From Burkholderia sp. USMB20 (lineage in GTDB: Bacteria > Pseudomonadota > Gammaproteobacteria > Burkholderiales > Burkholderiaceae), in assembly GCF_000949135.2 (NCBI RefSeq), contig NZ_JTAN02000017.1, forward strand, positions 248,001 to 312,000: 64,000 bases of DNA, in the 5' to 3' direction. The notes under the pieces were generated by a model that was given only the letters and a program-made list of their open reading frames with translations, did no database searches and was not told where the DNA came from. The translations under genes were made by a program, and so were the position numbers. Shown here one piece after another: positions 34,113 through 43,250 of the stretch; the first letter of the stretch is position 1; the number at the start of each line of letters is the position of its first letter.

Positions 34113-34886
34113 GGAAAGTCCTTATAGGCCGTGGTGTTGGACGTGTTCAGTCGCCGCATCGTCGGCTGGGCGATGGGTGAGCACCTGCGCACGGAGCTGA
34201 TGCTCAAGGCCTTGGACATGGCGCTGGCGCAACGTCACGCCAAGGGTGTCATTCACCATTCCGATCAAGGGTGCCCAATACACCTCCCTCGCGTTTGGGC
34301 GGCGCTGCCGCGAGGCCGGCGTGCGCCCATCCATGGGCTCCGTGGGCGACTGCTTTGATAACGCGATGTGCGAGTCGTTCTTCGCCACGCTCGAATGTGA
34401 ATTGCTCGCGCGCACGCGATTCGAAACCCGCGAGCAAGCTAGCCGCGCGATCTTCTCATTCATCGAAGGCTGGTATAACCCGCATCGGCGCCACAGCAGC
34501 CTGGGTTATCGCTCGCCGAGCGTCTACGAGCATATCCACCACGAACAAAACCGAACATGCGCGCCAAGCGAGTTGCCCACCGCCGGCCAGCGTCATGGTC
34601 GTGATAAGCGACCCGCCGGCCGACCGTGGACAACTCGCAGCACTGCGTCAAACGGAGGAGTTCCACCTGCTTAAAATTTAACTGCCCAACCGTTCACGGA
34701 AACGGGTCAACCTCAGATCTCTTCACGGATTTGGCTACGCCGACGACCGATATCGCTCCGAAATCGCGCAGTCGCACCCTACCGCGCCGTGGGAGATGAA
34801 ATGCGGAACCTGCTTGCGCCGTAAGCCGTTGGGGAAGCGGCATGCTAGGCTACGTCCCCGGAAATCACAGCGGCGATGGAGTCCCC

Positions 34887-35702
34887 ATGGGTAAGAAGGT
34901 GGCCGAAGAAAATGTTGACGAGGAAACTGGCGGCGGCGTCCAGTCTGTCGACACGGCGTTACGTGTGCTCTCCGCACTGATCGAAATGGGTCCGCCGCTC
35001 ATGTTGAAGACGGTGGCTGAGCGGGCCGGGATGCAGCCTCCCAAAGCGCATCGATATTTGGTTAGTTTCTGCCGAGGCGGCCTGGCCGAGCGCGACCCCA
35101 CTTCCGGCGGATACCGGCTGGGCCCTCTAGCTATCCGACTGGGACTTGCGGCGCTGCGCCACCTGCACGTGGTCAACGTGGCGGCAAAAGCGCTTGGCGA
35201 GTTGCGCGACGAGGTCGGTTATACCGTCGGCCTCGCAGTTTGGGGGGCTGCTGGACCGACCTTCGTCCGATTTGAAGAGACCAACGATGTGTTGATAGTT
35301 AGTTGTCGGCCGGGCTCGGTCATGCCGATACTGTCGTCGTCCACCGGTAGGGTATTCGGAGCGTACATGCCCCGCAGCATCACCGACCCTTTCATTCGCC
35401 GGGAATTGGCAGGAAAACCCCATCCCGGCGCCAGCCTCGCCAGCGTGCCCCGAATCACTAAGCAGCAAATGGAGGCGCTCTTTGAGCAGGTGCACGAACA
35501 AGGCATGGCGCAGGTGCGAGGCGATCTCAATCCAGGCCTGCATGGACTCTCCGCGCCGGTGCTAGACCATGCGGGCGCCCTCGCTGGAGTCATCACGGTA
35601 ATGGGGCCAGCTGGAATCATCGACGTTGAACTCGACGGACCGATTGCGCAGGCACTCCGGATGCGGGCGCGACTGATCTCCCAGGGAATGGGCGCGCTCT
35701 GA
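34887..35702 (+). CDS. IclR-family transcriptional regulator
   Basis: A 271-residue regulator. The N-terminal winged HTH covers about 18-75 (GVQSVDTALRVLSALIEMGPPLMLKTVAERAGMQPPKAHRYLVSF) and an effector-binding domain follows (VGYTVGLAVWG, SSSTGRVFGAYMP, AGVITVMGP). The ATG at 34887 has GATGGAG upstream. IclR proteins often control aromatic or organic-acid catabolism. Two GTCCCC half-sites lie just upstream (34854 and 34881), so it could be part of the same regulon or its regulator. It is followed by the LuxR-type gene on the same strand. Confidence 0.88.
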   Translation: MGKKVAEENVDEETGGGVQSVDTALRVLSALIEMGPPLMLKTVAERAGMQPPKAHRYLVSFCRGGLAERDPTSGGYRLGPLAIRLGLAALRHLHVVNVAAKALGELRDEVGYTVGLAVWGAAGPTFVRFEETNDVLIVSCRPGSVMPILSSSTGRVFGAYMPRSITDPFIRRELAGKPHPGASLASVPRITKQQMEALFEQVHEQGMAQVRGDLNPGLHGLSAPVLDHAGALAGVITVMGPAGIIDVELDGPIAQALRMRARLISQGMGAL

Positions 35703-35866
35703 AATAAGCCGCACCGGGTAACGGGGAACTGCTGCGATAGCCCCAGAGGGTATCTCCCAGTGTCTCGATGATTACGATAAGCGTAATCTGATTTCGTACC
35801 GAATAATCGCCACGACTATTGGAACCGAGCGTCGGCGTAACAGGAGCGAATTCCAGGAGGCAAGCG

Positions 35867-36715
35867 ATGACGATCATGACCGTTCGCGAGAATGCCGCTC
35901 GTACTGCCCCGGAGGCCATGGCATTCGCCACGCTGGTCGATGCCCTCGGTGAGGATGGCTTCGGCCCTGCCCTCGCTCGCTTACTCAACGAACTTTGTGG
36001 CGCGGATCACTTCGCGGCGTTCCGTTTTGGCAAAAATGAACTGCGCGAAGTTGCGGCCTGCTGCGTCGAGCCAGAGCGGACGGTACGCGACCGTGTCGAG
36101 CGCTACATCAACCAAGGCTGGTGGAAGCGCGACCCCGCAATGACGGAGGCGCAACGCCATCTTGGTGCTCAGCGACCGGGCCTTATTCACATCGATTTGA
36201 CCGACGATGATTATTCCGCGATGCGCTCCGGCCTCTATTGGGACGTCCGTGATCGTCTTCTGCTCTGCGGCCATTGCGCTAATGCTGATTTTGGCCTGAG
36301 CATCGTGCGCGCGGACCCGCATGCGGCGTTCGCAAGCGAAGTAATCGAAAAGGTAGCTCAGTGGGCCGAACTCCTGCTAGCTGTGCTGGGTAAGCATGCC
36401 AGCATGTTTCAGCCCGTGCCAAACGTAGCGCAAGCGCTAACAGCCCTCGAGGAAATCGAAAGTTGCATTGCCTCCACCGGCACCCTACCCCGGCGTGAAG
36501 CCGAGGTCAGCGCACGCATCCTGTACGGCTTGTCCTCAGTAGGAATAGCGCTGGACCTCGCGGTAAGCGAAGAGACCGTGAAGACTTATCGTAAGCGAGC
36601 ATACCAGCGCCTCGCGATTGGGAGCGAGCGCGAACTGTTGACGTGGTACTTGGCCCAATGGAGCCGCTGGCGGGACCATCGTTGTAAAATTCCCTCGTCC
36701 GACGCTGTACATTAA
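35867..36715 (+). CDS. LuxR-family regulator with C-terminal HTH
   Basis: A 282-residue regulator. Residues 205-270 carry the LuxR/GerE helix-turn-helix (LPRREAEVSARILYGLSSVGIALDLAVSEETVKTYRKRAYQRLAI). The N-terminal 200 residues form a sensing domain (LCGADHFAAFRFGKNELREV, later YWDVRDRLLLCGHCANADFGLSIVR) that is not an obvious acyl-homoserine-lactone or receiver domain. AGGAGG precedes the ATG at 35867. LuxR-type proteins bind 18-20-base dyads, so this is a candidate reader of the GTCCCC dyads, by inference only. Confidence 0.85.
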   Translation: MTIMTVRENAARTAPEAMAFATLVDALGEDGFGPALARLLNELCGADHFAAFRFGKNELREVAACCVEPERTVRDRVERYINQGWWKRDPAMTEAQRHLGAQRPGLIHIDLTDDDYSAMRSGLYWDVRDRLLLCGHCANADFGLSIVRADPHAAFASEVIEKVAQWAELLLAVLGKHASMFQPVPNVAQALTALEEIESCIASTGTLPRREAEVSARILYGLSSVGIALDLAVSEETVKTYRKRAYQRLAIGSERELLTWYLAQWSRWRDHRCKIPSSDAVH

Positions 36716-36737
36716 ATATTGCCCGCGGCGAAGAAAG

Positions 36738-37024
36738 CTATCTCATACGAGCTAACACTGGTGCCATGGCGTCAACCGAAACGACCGGCACGAACGCCGA
36801 CGGCTCGGCGAGCGCAGCTCCGTTCGCCTGTGTGGGTCCGCAAATCCACTTGCGCAATTGGTTCGCGTTTACGCAGGCCTTCAGGGCATGCCGGATATCG
36901 ATACTCCCGGCTGCCGGCATGCCTCGATCAGCCGTCGCTTATCCTGCGCGTCAAACACCCGCCTGCCGCCCCGATCTATATGCGTCACCTTCAGTGGCAA
37001 AAAAGCCAAGTCATCTTCAGTCAT
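36738..37024 (-). pseudogene. IS66-family TnpA remnant, frameshifted
   Basis: The minus strand reads MTEDDLAFLPLKV, then RRVFDAQDKRRLIEACRQPGVSISG, a one-base loss, then ALKACVNANQLRKWI and APSAFVPVVSVD. This is the accessory HTH protein of IS66-type elements. TnpB and TnpC are absent, so only this small fragment of the element remains. It lies directly after the LuxR gene. Confidence 0.75.
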
Positions 37025-37089
37025 GGTTGCGTCCGCAAGTTGTGGTTGCGGACGCAAGCGTGACCCGTCTCAGACAGAAACACTAGGTG

Positions 37090-37312
37090 CGTCGAATTTC
37101 GCGCTTAGTCGTCGACCACGTTCAGGCATCGAAACCGCCGACCATAGGCCAACCCGTCAGAAACGAAGCCCATCGACCAGCTCTGATTCGGGCCTGTTGG
37201 TAACGGCAGCGGCGTGCGCTCGACAGCCGCAATACGCTTGCGTCGCCGCTTGCGCACGCTCAGCCCCGCTTTGCTGTACAGGCGCCAGATGCGCTTGTCT
37301 GCGGATTTCGGT
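37090..37312 (-). pseudogene. IS407-like IS3 OrfB fragment
   Basis: The minus strand reads ADKRIWRLYSKAGLSVRKRRRKRIAAVERTPLP, then PNQSWSMGFVSDGLAYGRRFRCLNVVDD followed by a stop. This is the middle of an IS407-group OrfB with the first acid region (here MGFVSD, normally MDFVSD, so the Asp is lost). Upstream and downstream parts are missing. A short OrfA piece of the same group lies at 39722. Confidence 0.75.
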
Positions 37313-37397
37313 GATGGTGATCAGCCGTTTCGGCGAACGTGATCAGTTTGGAAGGTGGTGTTGCGCGGTCAATGGATTATAGCGAAGGTGATCACGA

Positions 37398-38147
37398 TCA
37401 GGATGCGGAGGACTGCTTGGCGTTGGTCTTCCGCATCGATTCGCCCTTCAACGGTAGCTTGTGGGCCTGATGGACGAGCCGGTCGAGGATCGCGTCGGCG
37501 AGCGTCGGGTCCTGCAGCCAGGCGTGCCAGTGTTCCAATGGCAGTTGGCTGGTAATGATCGTGGAGCGCGTGCCAACGCGATCGTCGAGCACTTCGAGCA
37601 GATCGTTTCGGGCACCCTGATCGAGGTCCTGCAGGCCCCAGTCGTCGAGCAGGAGGACGTCCATCTTGGCGAGCTGCGCGAGCCGCCGCGTGAAGCTGCC
37701 GTCGCCGTGCGCGATCTTCAATTCCTCGAACAGCCGGGCAACGCGAACGTACATCACGGAGAAGCCTTGTCGGCAGGCCTGCTGACCGAACGCGCACGCA
37801 ATCCACGTCTTGCCTGCTCCGGTCGGTCCCGTCAGGATGAGGTTTTGTGCATTACGGATCCAGTCGCAGCCAGCAAGTGCGGCGACGACGCTCTTGTCGA
37901 TGCCGCGACTCTGCCGGTATTCGATGTCCTCGATGCAGGCCTGAGGATTCTTGAGTTTCGCAGACTTCAGCAGCCGTTCGAGCCGCCGAGTATCGCGCCA
38001 GGCGAGCTCGCGTTCGACGACCATGCCGAAACGCTCTTCGAACGATAGGCTGGTGCTGGCGGTCAACGCCGCTTGTTCCTCGAACGCGCGGGCCATGCCG
38101 TCGAGCTTCAGGGACTTGAGCTGGGTTAAGGTTTGCTGCATCAACAT
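37398..38147 (-). CDS. istB: IS21-family helper ATPase IstB
   Basis: A 249-residue AAA+/DnaC-like ATPase that assists IS21 transposition by target selection. Walker A is GPTGAGKT (107-114), Walker B is VLLLDDWG (164-171), and the [31 protein letters not shown] sensor region follows. It is full length and intact. It lies 15 bases after the truncated istA. Without complete istA it has no working partner in this window. Confidence 0.93.
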   Translation of the reverse strand: MLMQQTLTQLKSLKLDGMARAFEEQAALTASTSLSFEERFGMVVERELAWRDTRRLERLLKSAKLKNPQACIEDIEYRQSRGIDKSVVAALAGCDWIRNAQNLILTGPTGAGKTWIACAFGQQACRQGFSVMYVRVARLFEELKIAHGDGSFTRRLAQLAKMDVLLLDDWGLQDLDQGARNDLLEVLDDRVGTRSTIITSQLPLEHWHAWLQDPTLADAILDRLVHQAHKLPLKGESMRKTNAKQSSAS

Positions 38148-38162
38148 CGCGACCTCCTTGGG

Positions 38163-38528
38163 TCAGTGGTAATACCCGGGCCCGCGCACGTTCTCGTGAT
38201 CGGGCGAATGCCATTCGGTGGACGGAATCGGGAGCATCGGCTGTCGGTCCAGGCCGGATTCGAGGATCGACAGCACGGAGCGACGGGTCGGTGATCCGAT
38301 CACGAGCGCCCGCTGACAGGCGGCTTCCAGCCGTTCCTTGCCGTACTTGCGTGAGAGCGACAGGAGTCCGAGACAGGCGCGGTACCCCATCTCGGGATGG
38401 GGCCGGTTGGTCAACAGATGTTTGACGATCGCTTCGGCGCCGGGACCGACCGAGGCACCCCAGTTCAACAACCGGCCTGGCGTCCATTCCATGTGGGCAC
38501 GGTGCGCCGCCGGCATGTGCTCGGGCAA
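38163..38528 (-). pseudogene. istA: IstA C-terminal fragment (IS21 transposase)
   Basis: The minus strand reads RAHMEWTPGRLLNWGASVGPGAEAIVKHLLTNRPHPEMGYRACLGLLSLSRKYGKERLEAACQRAL, the C-terminal domain of IstA. The catalytic DDE core and N-terminal HTH are missing. The junction near 38525 joins it to an unrelated fragment on the other strand. The IS21 copy is thus a one-ended remnant, with its other end near 37320-37345. Confidence 0.88.
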
Positions 38529-38773
38529 CCTTCTATCAGGCCGAGGCCGCGTTTGCTCGCGATGGCTTGGCAGGACTCGTTCCGAAGCAGCGTGGGCCCA
38601 AGGGAGCGCACAAGCTCAATTTCGAGGCGATGGCGTTCGTCGAACGACATCTCGAAGGCGATGGCGCGATTCACGCCCGGGCGCTAGCCGAGCAACTGGA
38701 ATCCGAGCTCGGCATCTCGGTCCACCCCCGCAGCATCGAACGCGCAATCGCGCGCAAAAAAAACCGTAGATCT
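38529..38773 (+). pseudogene. HTH-domain fragment of a mobile-element protein
   Basis: In frame: FYQAEAAFARDGLAGLVPKQRGPKGAHKLNFEAMAFVERHLEG..., then GISVHPRSIERAIARKK. This resembles the N-terminal HTH region of a transposase-associated protein with an RGPKGAHKL linker. I cannot name the family. It begins abruptly at the IS21 junction and runs into the IS110-like remnant, so it is a fragment. Confidence 0.5.
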
Positions 38774-38781
38774 GTGAGGCG

Positions 38782-39500
38782 TTGCAACGACCATCAATGC
38801 GCTTTGTGCCGATCAAGTCAGTTGAGCAGCAGGATGTGCAAAGCCTTCACCGTGCTCGTAGTCGCCTCGTAAGCAATCGAACTGGACTTGTGAGTCAGAT
38901 GCGCGGCATTCTCACCGAACGCGGCATCGTATTCGCGCAATCGATTACGCGCGCGCGTCGGGAGATTCCGGCCGTCGTCGCCGACACGTCGAACGCTTTG
39001 ACGCCGCTCGCGCGTGAGATGCTGGCCGATCTGATGGATCAGTTGCGCGAGCTCGACAAACGCATCGCCGGATTCGACAGGCGTATCGATGCGGTGTTCA
39101 AAGCGAGTGAGACCTGCCAGCGTATTGCGCAGATTGAAGGAGTCGGTCCCAGGACAGCGACAGCCATTGTTGCCGCTGTATCGGATCCCAAAGCTTCCGA
39201 AACGGCCGTCACTTTGCGGCCTGGCTCGGCCTTGTTCCCCGTCAGAGCTCCAGCGGAGACCGAACGCACCTGCTCGGCATCAGCAAGCGAGGCGACCGAC
39301 ATCTACGTACCTTGCTCATACACGGTGCCCGCGCGGTGCTCCGAACCGCACCCACCAAGCATGACAAGAAGCACGCCTGGGCTCTTGCTCCGCAAGCCAG
39401 ACGAGGCGCCAACCGAGCCATTGTCGCGATCGCGAACACGATGGCCCGTGTCATCTGGTCGATGCTCGCAACCGGCCAGTCGTATCAGAAAGCAGTGTAG
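38782..39500 (+). pseudogene. IS110-family transposase remnant
   Basis: The fragment starts at the helical middle domain (FVPIKSVEQQDVQSLHRARSRLVSNRTGLVSQMRGILTERG) and keeps the C-terminal transposase_20 part (RIAQIEGVGPRTATAIVAAV). Frame changes near 39200-39310 separate it from HLRTLLIHGARAVLRTA and GQSYQKAV at the end. The N-terminal DEDD domain is gone. It is not the same subgroup as either complete IS110-type copy in this window. Confidence 0.8.
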
Positions 39501-39721
39501 CAATGTCACCAACGATGCGTTGACGAATTGACGAATGGCACTCCGGTCGATCCGGCGAGCAGGGAACCTGACTTTTATAACGGCCCCCGAGGCCTTCCAG
39601 TTGTTGAGGCCTGCACGCGCGGAATTCCAGTTGGGCGCTGGGCTCTGCCCTGACGCCGGATATATGTACGCAATCGACTTCCGTGTCCGTCAACTTCCGT
39701 TTGCTATTGGGAGCAGTCCAT

Positions 39722-39840
39722 ATATGTAGTAGGTCGCTTCCGAGATGCCGTACTTGCGGCACAGCTCCGCCGGCTTCAGGCCAGCCTCGGCTTCCTTCAA
39801 GATGCCGATGATTTGCTCTTCGGTGAATCGCTTTTTCATT
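39722..39840 (-). pseudogene. IS407-like IS3 OrfA N-terminal fragment
   Basis: The minus strand starts MKKRFTEEQIIGILKEAEAGLKPAELCRKYGISEATYY, the start of IS407-group OrfA, and breaks off after about 40 residues. The upstream side (39840-39900) looks like the matching IS end. The 39501-39721 gap shows no gene. Confidence 0.75.
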
Positions 39841-40021
39841 GCCGTTCCTCTCTGGAACGGACTCTACACCGTCACCGTACTAAACGCGGGGAGCAGGTCA
39901 ACCGGACTTGACTGCCGAGCGAACTCATTCGCTCGGCGATCAGGCTACCATCCGTTCGACGCGACGCTGCCTTCACAACGCATTGAGCATCACGCTTGTT
40001 CTCAACGCCGGGCTATACGCC

Positions 40022-41149
40022 TTAAAATGTATGCCGAATGCCGGCGAGCACGATCGCCTGCGAACTGCTGCTAGACGGTGCATTTCCAAAGATCACTGCC
40101 ACGGAACGGGGGCCACTTGCTAAAATCATGTCACCATAAGCGAAAAGAGTTGTTCGTTTCGACAAGAAATACGAAATGCTAAGCTGACCCGTATTCCAAT
40201 GAACGCTGGCATTCGAGGATACGCCTCCGTATTTTCCACAGGTGTACAGGTAGCCTCCCGACAACATCAAATACGGGGAAATCAGGTAACTAAGCGTGCC
40301 ATCATAGTTATCTAAGTGGAGGGAAGTTTTGTCCAGATACCGGTAGCGAACGTCAGACGCCATAACGCTCAATGTCAGTTGACCTAAGCCGTACGCCGCT
40401 CCAGCACCAAAAACTTTCTGCCTGTCGACGCCAACCGTATTGCTCAGTGGACTGACATGAAACAGCTGAAATGGTGCTAAGGAATAGTCCCCCGTCACTG
40501 CGCCGTTCGCGTTAGCGGCCCCTGGTTTATCGATGTTCAGGAACGTTGCAGCGATTTTTAGAGGGCCATTTTCGTATCCCACGCCAGCGCTCAGAGCTCG
40601 ATTCTGTGAAAAATCTCCTGCTTTGTTACTAAACGCATACATGCCTTCTATCTTGAATCCATTTGACGTTGGGCTAACATACTTGATCGAGTTGTTGTAC
40701 CTGAACGTTCCGAAAGTATTATCGTTATCGCCAACATTGACCCCGAGCCCGATTCCTGCCACTGCCGGAACCAGTGAGGTGAGAAAATCCCAATTCACAT
40801 CATACTGACGTCCGAAAGCGAGCATGCCGAATCGCTTGGAATTCAGCCCTATCCAAGCTTGCCTACCGAACAAGAGCCCCCCCTGCTTCAACTTCCCGTT
40901 GTTCACATCGAATCCATTTTCGAGTGTCGCTACTGCGGAGAGCCCACTACCTAGATCTTCGACGACCCTAAAGCCAAACCGACTGTCGTTTAGGGCGCCG
41001 CTGAACATCTTTACATTTCTGCTTCCAGCCTCATTACTCACATACTCAAATCCATTCGATATAATTCCATACAAAGTAATGCCACTTTGCGCGAATGAAC
41101 TGGCCGATATCACCATCGCGGATCCGAAGCAAAAAAATCTCTTCCTCAT
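40022..41149 (-). CDS. outer membrane porin, OmpC-like (375 aa)
   Basis: A trimeric beta-barrel porin for small hydrophilic solutes. The signal peptide is MRKRFFCFGSAMVISASSFAQ, cut before SGITLYG. The barrel holds typical phrases (SRFGFRVVEDLGSGLSAVATLENGFD, GLLFGRQAWIGL) and ends in Phe (IRHTF), as the Bam complex requires. The ATG at 41149 has GGAG seven bases upstream. The lower GC content and Ser/Asn richness differ from the neighbours, suggesting separate acquisition. It faces away from the P450 and probably admits its substrate. Confidence 0.9.
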   Translation of the reverse strand: MRKRFFCFGSAMVISASSFAQSGITLYGIISNGFEYVSNEAGSRNVKMFSGALNDSRFGFRVVEDLGSGLSAVATLENGFDVNNGKLKQGGLLFGRQAWIGLNSKRFGMLAFGRQYDVNWDFLTSLVPAVAGIGLGVNVGDNDNTFGTFRYNNSIKYVSPTSNGFKIEGMYAFSNKAGDFSQNRALSAGVGYENGPLKIAATFLNIDKPGAANANGAVTGDYSLAPFQLFHVSPLSNTVGVDRQKVFGAGAAYGLGQLTLSVMASDVRYRYLDKTSLHLDNYDGTLSYLISPYLMLSGGYLYTCGKYGGVSSNASVHWNTGQLSISYFLSKRTTLFAYGDMILASGPRSVAVIFGNAPSSSSSQAIVLAGIRHTF

Positions 41150-41349
41150 TTCTGTCTCCAAATTTATCCGTTGTGTTTTTATGAATCAATTTCAAACTCA
41201 TCTGACGTTCTATCAAACGTGGAGGTTCGCAGTAGCCCACCTAACGAACACTGTTTTCGGCGAACATCCCCTTCATCTTGGGCCAAGCGGGCCTCACCTG
41301 CTGTACCACTGCAGGGGGACAGGGATACTCCGTCATTCCTTGTCGACGT

Positions 41350-41376
41350 CGGTAAACGCGGTAAACGCGGTAAACG
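41350..41376. repeat. three tandem CGGTAAACG units
   Basis: Three perfect 9-base direct repeats in a row. They lie 200 bases upstream of the porin start. Such short tandem arrays can be binding sites or slippage products. Confidence 0.7.
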
Positions 41377-41893
41377 GGCGTCTGACCAACTTCAAGCTGC
41401 CTCTAGAGGTCTGGCGAATTACAAATGAAATTTGGTGCTTCGCCGCCCGCGCTGTTGATTAACGAACCCCTGGGCACCAGCAACCACCCGATCTCGTCAC
41501 TGCGGAAGCCTTGTGCTGCCGTTCGATGCGGGTGCAATAGAGTTGTCGATCGCGTCCGGCACTAAAGACCCGAAATAGCACGCAGCCCTAGCTCGTGGCA
41601 ACTACACACAACTAAGGAGCGAGTCTTCAATCGCACCGGAAACTAACAAAGCGCCGAGTGTTTCCAAACAAGAGGGCAGGCTCCCTGCAGTGGTCGCAAC
41701 TCGGCACGAAGGTCAAGTCATTTATCAGCAGCGCGTCAACGCACGATCGAGGCGCTGCTTTGCTCACCCGAACCACGAGTGTGCACGATCGCTACTCAAT
41801 CGATTCGATGCATGGCTCACCAGGACGCGAGAAATGCTCTTTACAAATTGGATGCGACTCTGGCGATTCTCAATGGGGCTGTGACAGGCTATC

Positions 41894-41911
41894 GTCCCGC
41901 CCGAGGGGGAC
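41894..41911. promoter_or_regulatory. GTCCC dyad upstream of the P450
   Basis: GTCCC-GCCCGA-GGGGGAC, five-base arms plus one mismatch within an 18-base frame. It ends 67 bases before the P450 ATG, almost the same distance as dyad copy 2 before the ferredoxin. Confidence 0.55.
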
Positions 41912-41978
41912 TGACTGAATTACTTGAGAAGGGCTACGCTGTCTCCCATACCGACATGGAGTCGGACAAGGAAATCTC

Positions 41979-43250
41979 ATGCGCCCACTTTCCACGGAAG
42001 CGTCCTCGCAGGCGCAAGGACCAATCACGCCTGCCAGCGAGCGTTTTGATCCATTTGATCCCCGCTACGTAAGCGATCCGTATCCAACGCTGGCCGAACT
42101 AAGGGCAAGTGAGGCTGTGTTCTTTTCACCGGCGATCGGTTCGTGGGTGGTAACGCGATTCGAGACCGTCAAAGCCGTTCTGCGCGACACCGAGCGGTTC
42201 TCCGCCAAGATCGCCTCCGATCCACTGACGCCTTTGTGCCCGCATGCACGGAACATCATCGCCGATTCCGGCTTCGACGTTCCGCCCATGCTGGTCAACA
42301 ATGACCCGCCATCGCATGCCCACTATCGGACGTTCTTTGGGGCGCCGCTTACGCGTGAGCGGCTGCAAGCACTGCGGCCTTTCACGGAACGGACCGTCGA
42401 CGCATATATCGACCGGTTGCTGGCTGGCACAGCCCCCGCCGATCTTGTCGCAGGCCTCACTTGGGACGTACCCGCACTGGTGCTGTTCCAATTGCTGGGA
42501 GTGCCAGCTGATGACGTTGGGCGGGTCAAGGAATGGGCTTCGAGTCGCGTGGTACTGACTTGGGGCCGCCCCACTGAAGCCGAACAGGTCGAGCTCTCCA
42601 ATGGAGCCGTGGCCTACTACCGGTACGCTCATGACTTGGTGCAACGTAAAGCGCTAGCCCCACAGGACGATTACCTCAGCGACCTTTTGCGCGCGAGAGA
42701 TGGCGACGATCACAAGGCAACGATGCACGAGATCGGCGCAATAGCCTTCAATCTGTTATTCGCGGGCCACGAAACGACCTCCAGTGCTGCGATCAATATG
42801 TTCAAGGCCGTCCTGGAAGACCGCAAGCTTTGGCAAGCAATCTGCCAGGGCAAACAGCCGCTCGCCCAAGTCATCGAAGAATCTTTTCGAATGGATCCGC
42901 CAGTTCAGGCGTGGCGCCGACAAGCCAAGGAAGATGTCGTACTTGATGGCGTGACCATTCCGGCTGGTGACCGCCTTCTCTTATCATTCGCTGCCGCAAA
43001 TAACGACCCTCAACAGTTCCCCGAGCCAGACACCTTCGCGCCCGGACGGCGCAACGTGATGCAGCACGTCGCATTCGGTGTCGGCGCCCACTTTTGCTTG
43101 GGCGCACCGCTGGCACGCATGGAGCTGGAGGTCATGCTGCAGCGCGTGGCTTCGCGCATCCCGCAGCTCGAGTTAGTCCCGGATCAGTCTTTTCCATATA
43201 CCCCTAACACCTCGTTCCGTGCTTTGCAGCGCTTGTTGGTGACATGGTAA
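41979..43250 (+). CDS. cytochrome P450, class I bacterial
   Basis: A 423-residue heme-thiolate monooxygenase. The I-helix AGHETT is at 262-267, ExxR is Glu301-x-x-Arg304, and the heme loop FGVGAHFCLG has its Cys ligand at 373. There is no membrane anchor or fused reductase, so it needs a separate ferredoxin and reductase, which the genes at 30288 and 25956 provide. The ATG at 41979 is the only good start. It is preceded by a GTCCC dyad. The substrate is unknown; the neighbours (alcohol oxidase, SDR, hydrolases) fit stepwise oxidation of an alicyclic or aromatic compound. Confidence 0.95.
   Translation: MRPLSTEASSQAQGPITPASERFDPFDPRYVSDPYPTLAELRASEAVFFSPAIGSWVVTRFETVKAVLRDTERFSAKIASDPLTPLCPHARNIIADSGFDVPPMLVNNDPPSHAHYRTFFGAPLTRERLQALRPFTERTVDAYIDRLLAGTAPADLVAGLTWDVPALVLFQLLGVPADDVGRVKEWASSRVVLTWGRPTEAEQVELSNGAVAYYRYAHDLVQRKALAPQDDYLSDLLRARDGDDHKATMHEIGAIAFNLLFAGHETTSSAAINMFKAVLEDRKLWQAICQGKQPLAQVIEESFRMDPPVQAWRRQAKEDVVLDGVTIPAGDRLLLSFAAANNDPQQFPEPDTFAPGRRNVMQHVAFGVGAHFCLGAPLARMELEVMLQRVASRIPQLELVPDQSFPYTPNTSFRALQRLLVTW

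Larger units (their letters stand above)
32641..34127 (+). mobile_element. IS110-family element, IS1111-group-like
   Basis: A 1487-base element inferred from the exact join of the two OrfB halves (…TATCTG at 32640, GCCGTGG at 34128). Sub-terminal inverted repeats TAAGGACTTTCC (32647-32658) and GGAAAGTCCTTA (34113-34124) lie a few bases inside the ends, as in the IS1111 group. The right non-coding end is long (about 310 bases). Confidence 0.8.
32218..34674 (+). pseudogene. IS3-family OrfB, split by the IS110-type insertion and frameshifted
   Basis: The 5' part (32218-32640) runs to NRLWVADATFVPTRAGFLYL with the first Asp. The 3' part resumes in frame at 34128 (AVVLDVFSRRIVGWAM, second Asp in HHSDQG). 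A one-base insertion near 34270 then shifts the frame; the remainder (AQYTSLAFGRRC...CDNAMCESFFATLECELL) includes the third acid. Both the insertion and the frameshift disable the transposase. This order shows that the IS3 copy was there before the IS110-type element. Confidence 0.85.
31856..34709 (+). mobile_element. IS3-family element interrupted by an IS110-type element
   Basis: The ends TGACCCGCTTTCGTGGACA (31856) and, inverse at 34709, TGACCCGTTTCCGTGAACG are matched terminal repeats. Removing the insert 32641-34127 leaves about 1367 bases, the normal length for an IS3 element. OrfA is intact, while OrfB is split and also carries a frameshift. Confidence 0.85.
41150..41978. other. long intergenic region before the P450 gene
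   Basis: About 830 bases without a supportable gene. It holds three tandem copies of CGGTAAACG (41350-41376), a degenerate dyad GTACC...GGGGGAC (41303-41320) on the porin side, and a better dyad at 41894-41911 on the P450 side. Confidence 0.5.

Noticed and set aside
34854-34886. Two GTCCCC half-sites before the IclR gene counted as a dyad
   Set aside because: Both are in the same orientation with no GGGGAC partner at the right distance, so they do not meet the motif definition.
41350-41376. CRISPR-like repeat reading of the CGGTAAACG array
   Set aside because: The units are only 9 bases with no spacers; it is a simple tandem repeat.
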